DNA from: Ischnura elegans
Taxonomy: Eukaryota > Arthropoda > Insecta > Odonata > Coenagrionidae
Reading direction: 5' to 3'
Length of the DNA stretch: 64,000 nucleotides
Assembly (NCBI RefSeq): GCF_921293095.1
Contig: NC_060251.1
Span: forward strand, 65,179,585-65,243,584
Position numbers and translations under genes: made by a program. How positions within the stretch are numbered: the stretch's first letter is position 1; every line of letters starts with the position of its first letter. Below the pieces are notes generated by a model. That model worked only from the letters and a program-made list of their open reading frames with translations, searched no databases and was not told where the DNA came from. Positions 47,801 to 59,800 of the stretch are shown one piece after another.

Positions 47801-50800
47801 GTATGGCCGAACTGTGGTTTACCTGTGGCAACTATGGCTATGGCTAGCCACAGCTTGCCATACTATGGCCAGACTGTGGTTGTCATGCGGCAAGCCATAG
47901 TGTGGCTTGCCATACACATATGCAACTATGGCCACACTTTGGAAAGCCACAACTGCCACAGATGATAAAGTTTGTTTACGGTTGCTATAGATGCAGACTT
48001 GTTGATGAGTTATCAAAATGAGAGTTGGCTGATTTCATTGATATGAAGAAAGTGTGTTAAAGAAATAATAATATGTATTTATTTCAAGAGAAAAGGCTTC
48101 CACATTATTTATTGATTTAATCTATTTCAGCGTCTTTCCGTGAGTACTGTGATGTTGAAATGTGGAGAGGATTAGATAGACTACCGTAAATGTTGTAATG
48201 ACTAAATATGTGATTTTACCTGTTACAGATTGGTCCATAAGCCTAGCTAAAATAACTTGAGGTGGATGTGTAACATGTTATTGTCTCAAATCCAAGGCAA
48301 TATTGTAATACTAGCTTATCTGTTCTATTGTAATACTATTTATGTTATCCTACTCCACGTACTAATATCTACCAGAAATCATTTCTGATAACGGGATCAA
48401 AATTCTGGAATTCTCTCCCTGAGGATCTTAGACAGAGGGGCTCCATCCATGCTTTTAAAATTAAATTGTACATGGATTTACTCAGTGGAGAGCTAAAATA
48501 AACTCCCACGAAAATACAGCCTATTATGTATCATTATTATGTATTATGTACTATTGCCCAATATTCCGTCTGCCTATGATGTCAAATTTCAATCCTTGTT
48601 ACGTGTTATTTCTTTTTTTTATAGATGCGTATCAAACAACTTTACTTGTCATTTTTCATGAACTTTTGCTTTGATGAGCCATTTTTTGTAAATTGTGTTT
48701 TTTGCTCCAAGGGTTTTTTCCCAGAGCATAATAAATATCTATTCTATTCTATCTGCAATGTTGTTATGTTTTTTTAGTGGCTAACCTAGGCGATCATTAA
48801 TGGTTATATTATGTTATTCATGGTTAATTTACTGCAATAATAAAGTACTTACAAACATCATTTACTGAGTAGGAACTTTTATTTGCATTTACCTTTCTGA
48901 TACTCTATATCGCAAAGTGCTACTTGGGGTATGGGGTGCCAACCAGAGGGCATTTTATCGTATTTATTATTTAAATTGATGGCAAATTAAAATTTTTGGT
49001 TCGCATCTAATTTTCCAAAAAATCATTATTTTTACATTGATGGGCATAGCTAGGATTGAAGGAGGCATAATAATACTATTAAAAAGGAATTATTATATGT
49101 ATAAATATTAATATATTAGTGGTGGAGCATTGTGGCTAGCCAAAATGTGGCCATAGTGTGGCTATCCACACTAAAGCCACATTATGGCTAGCCACACTGT
49201 GGCCACAGTGTGGCCGGGGGTCAAAACCATTATGGCGCCATAATGGCAACCCACTATGGCCACAATGCCTTGCCACAGTGTGGCCACAGTATGGCCACAC
49301 TGTGGCCATAATTGTTGTGTTGACTGGGTACGTATATGAATCATGTAATATTTGGCCCTTTCAAATTCTCAAGCAGAAAAACCAATTATTCTACATGCTC
49401 AGCCAGCAGGTTTTGACGTCTCCATGTTACAGTATTACTGCCTGCCTGAAAATTGCCTTTTGCTACACATGTGTGTTATTGGGCAAGTACTTTCCCACCA
49501 AAATTGCAAGATTTCGGAGACTTTGGAATTTTTATTAAAAATTATATCAACGATTTTTTGGATCTTGAATCTTCATGGAATTCAAGTGGTCGAAGCGAAC
49601 AACTATAGAACTAAACTTTAGTTTTGTAGAGCCAAAAAAAATGCTATACTTCTCACGTCATTTAATCAACCTTAAAATCTCTTGCTTTTTTTAAGTTCAA
49701 TAAAGAAACTAAACGCTACAAATGAATATCACATCGGACGGTCGCAGTAATAAAAAAGGCTAAAAGAGCCTTGTGGTGTGAAAACTCCCCCTACCGCGCG
49801 GCTCACCTCGGCGAAGGTGGAAAAGGAAAAAGGGTATCGGTTGTTGCCTTTCACGGAAATAGTTCTTTTTTCTCTCTCTTAAGCATGCTGACTTAATCTC
49901 TTCACTTTACTTCAATACCCGAGGCATATTTCTTATGCGTGGGATGGTTCCAAAAAATACCCAATCCTTAGTATTTTCACTCGAGTAATGCGCTAAATGG
50001 TCAAGTCGATCTATATATAATCCTTTTTAACATCCTCAGTTTAGTGTTTTAAGTCTATAAAGACGATTATCTATGCTTTAAATGACGATTTTCAAGACTA
50101 ATGTTTTAAAAAACTTGAAAAATCGGCCTCAGTTACCGAGCCTTAAAGTTCCGCAACGTGTAGCTCAGCCTTGACGCGCGATTGAAAAATCGCTCTTATT
50201 TCCTTCGTCGCAAACTTTTTTTTCAAGATTTCTTATTAGTACTCTTTATAAATCTCTACTTTATATTGTGGTACAAATTTTCCGAGTTATATTTTTCGTA
50301 AACGAAAGATAATGTCTACTTTATGTCAAATTTCACGTGAAAAACGGGTCGGCCATTTTGCGTTGTAAAACCCGACAGATGAGAGCCAAAATCTTCGAAA
50401 GTCATTGAAAGTATAGGCAAAGCACCAGATCAAAGGAATATTGCGTTTTATATTCCATAAAACTCACACCAACGCAAAACCACTTGGATAAATTCAAAGA
50501 TTTTTTGAGGAAAAACGATATCTCGCGTGGCATTGAAAAATTGGTCATGCTTGGGCCTCTGTATCTCACTAAAGGTTCGTATTTATATGAAATGGCATAT
50601 AAAGCAATATTTGGTAATGATGTATGAGTATTTATGCTGAGTTTCAAGTCTCTATCCCCAAAAAGGTCATTTTGGACTTTATTCCAGCTTTTTCCGATTT
50701 CAGACCAGTGTGCTCCGGGTAGGAAGACGATCGGCCGCCGCGGCTGGCGTAAAGGTATTCGGCGCCCACGTCGACAACTATAGTGTATTCGGCAAGCTGA

Positions 50801-53800
50801 AACTACCAGGCCAAGGCATTAGAATGACTTATCGGCTTTAAAAACTGCATTATTACATGAGTTTCATGATAGCGCTTCCTGTCGGCAGATTGCTGGACTT
50901 ACTAGCCTCGAAAGCACTGTAATGCCTTGTTTCCACTACGCCCTTCTTACGCGGGTTAGCGCTGACCCGGGTTACATATCGTTGTGGAAACGGCAGTTAG
51001 CGCCAACCCCGGTCAGAATTGTAACCCGGGTTGGCTGACGCGGGTTAGCAGGTAACGCGGGTTAGAAATCGTAGTGGGAACGCTAGTTTCCTGATCTAGT
51101 GAGCAATTGACGAACGTATTTCGTCTAACAACCACGAGATCAGGCAATTATTGAAGGCAGGAAAAACGTTGCGAGTACACATTTTTTTTAATAAGAGCGG
51201 GGATGGCCAATCCTGAGAGAAAGAATTTTTTAGACGACGAGACGGAGATCTTGCTCTCGATTTATGAAGAGGAAAATATCCAACGGAGGTTTCGGGGTAC
51301 ATTTAAAGGCCACAAACAGGTGTGGGCAGACTTAGCTGCTCGGGTATAAAAGCGGCCTATGTTGACATCGCAGAATACCTCCACCACTGCAAGATCTGAC
51401 CCAAACTTGAGGTAGTACAGTGCAATCGCTATCCTTTAGGGACGAGAATAGCTTCTCGCGTGCGCGTACTTATTTTAACGATGCTAGTCCTTATTCTATT
51501 GCACAGCATTTGAAATGTATCCCGCTGAATACGATATGTTTTTTGAAAAGCATCGGGTCATTTGGGAACATCTCCATCCCAAAACCCCTGACTGCTAACA
51601 AACCGTCAACTTCTTCTAATGTAATGCCGGGGTTTTCTTCGTAACCTATTTATAATATAGGCCCTCAGGTTCCTCCTCCGTCGCATTTCTTCTTCCATTT
51701 GTTCCGGAGGCGGATCCAATTTCGCCACAGCATTAAATAAATGTTGATCAAATGCAACAATCTAGCTACTTGAACCTACATTTTCATCACACGCTATTTC
51801 GTTACTCAACTATTTACCTCCCCCAAACTTCTGTTCCCGGCAGGGTATTCGGACAAACTTCCCGTTGGAACGCTGGTCAGGTTACCCATCATCCCCTAAC
51901 CGCTGTAGACCCTTCGTAGTGGAAACAAGGCATCCTTAACTACTCGACTCGACATTCGTAATGCGACTCGAAACGCTCGAGTCGAGTACTAACTACTCGA
52001 TCGACCTGAATTTTTGAGTACTCGCACATCCCAAGAAGATATGTGTTTTGTTATTACGATTACGTGGCGCGAAAATTCAAATGACTGTTGGAAACGCGGT
52101 CGTTTATTTTGTTGTTTGAAGTACTACTGGAATCGGAATCGATTTTTCGCCTTGGCAAGTACTCGTTTTCGATTCCGGTTCTTGGCTGAGAATCGAGGAA
52201 TCGAAGAATCGAGGAATCGAACCGACCCATCACTACTATTTTTATTAGAATACCCTAGTTATACTAAAGTTTTTTAACTAAATGGTGTTTCTGACTCAAC
52301 ATAGAACTAAGGGTGCGATTCATAGACGACACTGAAATTGCTCACTTTACAAAGTCTCTCTTTACGGTAAAGTGAGACTTTAGCTAAAGTTCGTTTCAGA
52401 GTCGTTCCAAGGATCTCACTTTATAAAGTGGAACTTTAGCTCCTAAAGTCTCGATCATGCATTGAAATTTTTGAGTGTTGGCAATGAACGCTGCGAAAAA
52501 GTGAATAAAAAGATGACACACGATATTAAATGCGTACTTGTTTACATGTTTCTGGCGACTGGGTTTTCGTGTTGTATTTTGCTAAGACTTATTAAGCTGT
52601 ATTTTCTCATATTATGTGCAAATGTAAATGAATACTGCGTCATTGAAAGCTTTTCCCCACTAGTTTTTTTGTACGTTAATGACTGAGTTGGCTGAATAAA
52701 AGATCACTTTTAATTAGCTTCGTGCATTGGTAATGTCCTGCGATGTTCTCAGCGAAGTAAATATTCAAATGCTGATATTTTCACGTCGTTTTATGATCAT
52801 TTTCTATGATTAACTGCATACGGTTGTTTGGACTACATGTTAGTCGAAGTTTGATGGTGTACGTTCATTGAAGGTGGGTGAAATAGTGAAATTCTCTCGC
52901 GTTAAATTGAAACTGCCAATTAATTTGAAGATTTACCGATCAGTGGTTGTCTCAGTTGGACGCATATTTTGAATGAGGTATGGGTGTTTGTTGAATTCTT
53001 TTGTGCTTACCAATATTTTAATTCTTGGAATGTTGACCTAAGGGGTTATATATTCTAGAGAAATGGACGAGAATGTACAGTCAAGAATATCTATATCATC
53101 AAAACCAATGAATGAATGGCCACGCAATGAAACATGTTGAATGTGAGAATGGACTTATATCAATAAATATCTCTTTGTCTACTTTGATGCCTCGACATAT
53201 GTGAATACCTAACCCGAGTATCCATTCACGAATTTTGCAGTAAAAAATGTCTGTGATGCTGCGTAAATAACATTTCATAACAATCCTACATCCTCGAGAA
53301 AACATTGCTTTGCTGCTGATAATATGGCTATGAAGGAAAGTACGTTTTACTTTTTATTGCTGCCTTTCATGACGAGATCTTATATCATCATTGTAAACAT
53401 GCAAATGTATAGTCGAAAAACGAAACAGAAACTCGACTCTAGTTTCACAATCACAGAAACATGTTAAGCGTGATATGAAGGCATACGGAAAGAGTACATT
53501 AAGCAAATATTGAATGAAAACGCTTAAAATGCAAGGTGTAGAAACTAGTATTTGGCTGGCCAAACGATATGAAAATCAAGTCTTTGTTTACGAAGGCTAT
53601 TGACGCCAATGTAAACAGAATTTTGCTATCATATTCAAGTATCTTTAAGGAAAATTCTAGAATATGAACGTATAAATAACCTAAGAAAATAACAATTAAC
53701 TTGTATATAAAATCAACATAAATTATGCCAACCTGTTCAACCAATTACTGTGTTGTAATTATCACACGACCGATAGAGTTAAACTTCAAAATATAAGAAT

Positions 53801-56800
53801 GGGGTCATCTCCATCAATACCGACTCGATATATATTCAGGGAAAAGACATATATTACTTGTATGGTTATTTCTAGAAACGCGCCAGTTTGCTGCTGTGTT
53901 CTCACCAAAAAATTAGTGCATATTCATTTCCGTAACCCAAATATCTTCATATTTCAACTTCAATAACAGCCGGTGCAGCCATATTTATTCATCCGTAAAG
54001 GACACTTTAGCCCTAAAGTGAGCTACGGTTGGGCACTTTACGGTAAAGTGACGATTCAGCCATTTTCCCTCTAAAGTGGCGTTTATGAAACGGAAAAAGC
54101 AGACTTTAGCCCGGCTAAAGTATACTTTAGCCTAAAGTGCCGTCTATGAATCGCACCCTAAGATGAGATTCAATCAAAATTTCAAAGGAAGAGATTTGAT
54201 TGTTTTCATTCATTGGAGAATGTTACTTTTTCTTTTCACGTTACATACATATATGTAATTATAAAATTTTTGGGTGAATGACAGTACACTTATAAAACAG
54301 TGTTACTTTTCATAAATATGTTACCTAATGGATTACTTTACATCAGAGAATGAATACTGATATAAGTTACCATAATTATAGCCATATATTCATCAAAATA
54401 TAAATGATATAAGCAAAAAAGTATCAGTTTTCCTTGTTAATAGTCAAAATAATTTTTACTCTGAAAGAAAATGCAATGCATAATAGGGAACTTGCATATA
54501 TTTCAGATATAATCAATAGCCCTAAAATTATATAAAAATATATGTTTGCATACCTCGGTGAAAGTTTTTTTATTTTTTTTAATTATTTTTATTATTTTAT
54601 TCAAATTCAAGTGAGAAGCGAAAACGCCCGATGATTGGCTGGTAGAAAAGTGACGTCATAGTTCAGTACGAGGCACGGCGGCACGGCCATAGTATAGGTT
54701 GCATAATTGAATACATGCGACGGCGTGGTTATGATTCATTTATTGAAGTGCAGACTTATCGGAGTTGTTCATTGTGACTTCAGGGCTATTATTTGATCTA
54801 TTTCTCCTCCATCGAAAGCGATAGATTGCGTAAAGATGAAGGCATATGGTTATTCTTACGCTGATCCTAGCAAGCTTCCTGTTACTGATTCCATCATGAT
54901 AACAGGGTATTTTAGTGAAACTGTAGACTTCGTCGGCTCGGAAAGTCGATGCCGAGAAATGGAAAGGTAGCTGATGTGCATCTGTAATGTTTTATAGTTC
55001 ATAACAAAGTGAGACTTGCGTATAATATTGGCGAAAGCGTATACTCATGTGAAATGTGTATTCTTTTGGCAGTCCGGTAGAGTCTTATGGTGAACTTATT
55101 TCCACCTCGACGCTGTCGATGATACTTTCAACTTAAAAATACCTTGCCTGGAGGGCGACAGGAAGCTCTGAGGAAGCCAGACTATCAATGTTTCAATTAA
55201 GTAGCGATAATATAGACGAACTTCCAACACAATCTACCATCTTGTGACTAAAACCCCCAAAGCCACTTCCTATTCTGCAGAAAGAATCGGTCAATCGCAC
55301 TTCGATCAATATAATAAACACAACGTCTTCAGGTGTTAATAAGTTACTTTTGAAATGAAATACTTCCTAAATTAGCATTAAAATGTGCATGTTTTCCAAA
55401 CAGAGTCTTTAATACATTTTGGGAGCTTTTCTCACGATATATCTGAAACCTACTCTAAAGGCGAGCTCATCGTCATTGCGATCGGTTGTCACTTAAAAAT
55501 TCCGTATCGGAAATCCTAGAGGGATGACTTTCGACGATGACCGTGATCACCTGCACTCTCACTATCACTGGAACCCGTGGTGAAAATATCATCCCAATCC
55601 AATTTCTATTTGGTTTTAACTGGGGAAAGAGCAGCATAAAACTGCGCATTCTTTGGGCAACTTTGGGTTTGACTTTCCCTCAAACACACCATTTCCCCTG
55701 TGGTGCACATCAGTCCTATCTTTATACGATGGCCTGACAACCTTTAAATGGATCCTTGGTTTATCCTGACAACCAACTAAATGGAAATTGCTGATCCACA
55801 CATGTCCATTCTTATCTCCATAGTTTCCAAATCAAAGGTTCCGGAACATTCCTCTTGTGACTCAACTTTTTTTTTGAAAAGCAAGCAACGGCGTAGAATA
55901 AAATCAAAGAATGCTGCGATTCATTTTTTGTGACCTCCTCTGGATTCCATTCTTTTTCCATCTACAACTTCCTTTATCTTTCGGGGTAAACCGTGGGACA
56001 AGATAATGTTTAAATATTTTCATTAATTTATAACAAAATATAAGTTCGAAAAATACCCAAAAGCCATTTTATTAATCCGCACTGATGAGTGTAAATTAAT
56101 GTGGAAGATGAATGCTGTAAACGTAGTAGTTTTCCTTAGGTTGAGTTGCAAAGTTCATGAAGTTGACAAAACGGCTAATTTTTCGGTGCGCGGAGTCATT
56201 TATTGCACTGACCGTGTCTACATTTTTCAATTTTTTTGTAAAAAAATAAATCAGAATTTAGGATAAAATTTCCTTTAAAATGACGTATAGTTCATTATTA
56301 TAGCATGTAGTGAAGCCAGGATATAAATTTGCCAAGTACAGCGGCACATCATTTTGACGCCGACAGTAGAAGAAAACGCTGTCTTCTTGGCTGGCACTCG
56401 AATGCATAAGGATCAACGTTGCTCTATATTTTCATATTTCCTCCCTTGATTTTAAACATCATGGAATTTTCTATGTCCTTCCGTAACTGAAATTGAACAA
56501 GTGCCATAAATAATTTGAGTCCATCTTAACCATCGAGAAACACCTATCTCGATTTTTGTTGTGAAGTTGAGTTTTTATTCTACGGCGGCCGAATTATCGA
56601 AAAATCTCAGTTTCAAGTTATTCAGTCAATGAAATATGGAAATATTATTTATATTAAAGTTATCTTCGCTCACATAGCGCACGGGTTTATCATTCCGATT
56701 ATTATACTCTTATTTTTCCGTAACGCTTATCCCGACAGACGGCATGCATCGAGGCTTTTCTTCTAATTTCCTCCGTGGGAATGCAGACGAAAATTTTTTC

Positions 56801-59800
56801 TAGGGTGTTATTGCACAGAGGAACAATGCACCACTTGTAATTTTTCCTTATTTCAGCCATGTTCTCCTTTAAACGCAACGTGGCTCTTCCAAACCTGCAG
56901 TTACTGCCCAGACAGCACATTTGTGGTAATACATTTGTATTACAATTGTAATACAGTGTCAAATGTCCTCTATTACAATCGTATTACAATTGTAATACAG
57001 TGTCAAATGTCCTCTATTACAATCGTATTACAAATTCCCTTGTATTTTGCCTTTGTATTACAACTGTATTACAAATCATCTGTATACAAAACGTTTGAAT
57101 ACAACTGTAATACAGTTGTATTACAAAAATCGGTACAATTTGTAAGGTTACAGAAGATTTACCATTTGTATACAAATGGTTGTGCTATCTGGGTGGGCTT
57201 GGATCTTGGACTCGTACTGAACTATGACGTCACGGCCAAAGATTAGTGGGGGCGGTATTTTTTAGCCCGCGAAACTCGGGAGACTTTTGGGAGTCATTTT
57301 CTAGGGTAAAAACTGAATTTTAAGCGGAAAAAAGTATATTGCGGTACTAAGTGTTTACTGTAGTATATCAGCATACTGTTTATAAAAAGTATGCAATTTC
57401 CCTATTACTTTCAGGGTAAAATTTACTTTCATCATACTCATTACTTTCATCATACTCATTACTTTCATCTTTCATCAGTTGTTACAAGTTCAATGTTCCT
57501 GAGCCATCTGTAGCCCACATATATATGATTTTTTGGTACAATGATAATTCTCCAATTGGGGTGAAGAAGTTATTGAGACATTACATAAGTATGACTGAAT
57601 CCTTTGAAGTGAGCTCCAACTATGCCAGTGTGTTTCTTATAGCACCCAATAAATACATACTGTTCAAAAACTGATAACTTTGAACTTTTTAACCAGGAGA
57701 ATATCATGCACTGATGGTAGCCAAGGTCATAATATAATAGGATTTGTTTACAATTGAACATTGTTTGGTGAACACTTTAACAGAGGGCCATATAACTACT
57801 TAAGAATCTATGGGATTACATAATTCCTACCAATCCAAAGCACAAAACACCCAAATGTGCCCTCAACCCTTCCCATATTCCCTTACCCATCCAACCCCCG
57901 CAATGCCCGGTCTGAAACTTCAAGAAAGAAGCCAACTATAGTATAAGAAACCGCAACTGAAACTCCAAGAAGACAGCTGATTGGCTGGGAGCTCGGATCA
58001 ACGCTATAAAAGAAAATTCTGCTTGGCTTGGCTCGGCAGAGGGCCATAACAATAAGGCCATAAGGTCAACAACATCCACCCATGTCTTGGAATAGAGGTA
58101 GTACTATATGTAATTAGTTTTATTTGACCCAGTAACACCTGTATGCATGGCACACTCACCTTTTGATATAATATCAAAATTAAAATTGCCATCATCACTA
58201 GAGATAACAAGGCATCAACTTCTTCCCTTGGTAGCTCCAGAGGGCAAGGTGGTTTATGCTGCCAAAAATAGATGGCAACAAGACAGCATGTTTGAGCGCA
58301 ATGCACCACAGTCCACCAAATAAAAGTCAAACTCCAAACCATAAGGTTTTCATTATAGACATATTGCAGAAAATAACTGTGGTCTAACTATTACCTATTC
58401 ACTTTGTTTCCAGGTGAGCATTCGTGAGAGCCCAAACACTCTTGGCAGACTTCACTGATGGGGGAGGGGTTGTACTAAGAGAGGAAGGAGGAGCAAATGC
58501 TGACTATTATACATAACCACCCGAGTTTGTAACAGAAAACACGTGTGGCATGGGCAGCCACAGGTATTTTGGGTTCGGCATCGAGACAATATACCTACTC
58601 ATTTGGTAGGTATTGAGGATAATCCCTTCAAAATAGGCCATGACATTGTCAGCTACCATGCTGAATAAGGCACCATTGGTGGAAGGTGTGCTTAAAGACA
58701 TAGGACGTAGATATAAACAAGGAGAACAAGTGAGGTTTGGCAACACTGCTCTGTGAGCAGATTTACGATGTTAACTCGACGGAGGTCTGAGAGCGACTGA
58801 CTGAGGCCACGCCTGCTGTTTGGCGATTGGCAAAGGGAAAGTCACGTGTTGAGAAACTTTCCCTCCCCTCACCCCCACTTGCTTCAGTCACACCAGCTCT
58901 ACCGCAAAGATACAATGAACAGAGAGTAGCCAAATACCTTAACACAAAAAATCACATTACACTAGTGGTGCAAAAATTCCACAGGAGAAAAATCAGCCAA
59001 GACCAAAATATATTTCATTGTCATAATTTGTAATAAACTGGAGTAGCTAAAACACAAATAATATAAAGAACATAATATTAAACGCATTTGCTCTTGGGTT
59101 ACTTTTTACGCTATATGTGGATGCAAACCTTACCATTATGGTAAAATTGGCATCTTAGATAACATAATAGATTTTGAGATACCCAAAAACATACCTTTTG
59201 CTCATGAAACCTTCCATCCCGAATGCTGCTACCGAGGTCATCAACCCTCTTTCTTTCAACAATGTATGGAAGCATAAGTATTTTCTCATCCATTTTTGCA
59301 GAAGCAGTACTCCCAAGGACTAAAGAATCAGGAATACATCCCCACGCAAAATCTCCAACACTGAGTTTTCGAACTTCAAATGGCACTCCAGCAGTCGTTA
59401 GTTGGTTTAGTAAAACATCCTTATGAGATCCTTTCAATGGCCCACCCCTTAGCTTAAACCTGAAAATAAACATTAGTACTTACTATTCAAATAAGCAAAA
59501 ACAAACCTTCAGATGTGTCTTTCTTAATGTCCATCACCACAGGACGTAAAGTATTTTGGAGGTAGCCTCCCCTATGACCAGATGTCACCTGCGCAACTTC
59601 CCATCTGCCGGCATATACTAAATCTGACTCAATGTGATTCTTGAGTGCTGAGAGGGTATTCTCTTACATGTTTCTGAGTCTTTATGAAAGACCCAAAGAG
59701 GGTAAGGGAAGGTTGAGAAATAAATAGTTTGATTCAAGATTGATGAAAATTTCGCTGACGGCCAACTGATTTAAAGTAGCTAGCATAACATAGTAGTTAT

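Larger units (their letters stand above)
46562..52235. mobile_element. hAT element enlarged by nested insertions
   Basis: Ends TAGTGATGGGTCGATTCC and (reverse complement) TAGTGATGGGTCGGTTCG, with a perfect 8-bp duplication ctattttt (46554-46561, 52236-52243). GATTCCGATTCC words line both inner ends. The 5.7 kb inside is mostly other elements: a Harbinger MITE (46720), a CCCAG-type element (47773) and a Harbinger-like element (50923). A GAGTACTCGCACATCC end at about 51990-52030 with ACTCGAGT words looks like the end of yet another hAT. No hAT transposase is seen. Confidence 0.85.
54651..57232. mobile_element. Possible two-gene element bounded by a 22-bp inverted repeat
   Basis: 54651-54672 (starting TGACGTCATAGTTCAG) is repeated exactly in reverse at 57211-57232. 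Just inside the left copy a SWIM/YqaJ-type first exon points right (54836). Just inside the right copy a THAP-like first exon points left (56860). The right side is interrupted by the CCCAG-type element 56907-57193. No longer terminal repeat could be traced outside the 22 bp. The 1.7 kb between the exons is degraded or deleted. Inference. Confidence 0.45.

Noticed and set aside
47800-49320. CRISPR-like array of TGTGGCCACA words
   Set aside because: Words are palindromic, irregularly spaced and confined to the inner ends of a TIR element in animal DNA; no spacer structure.
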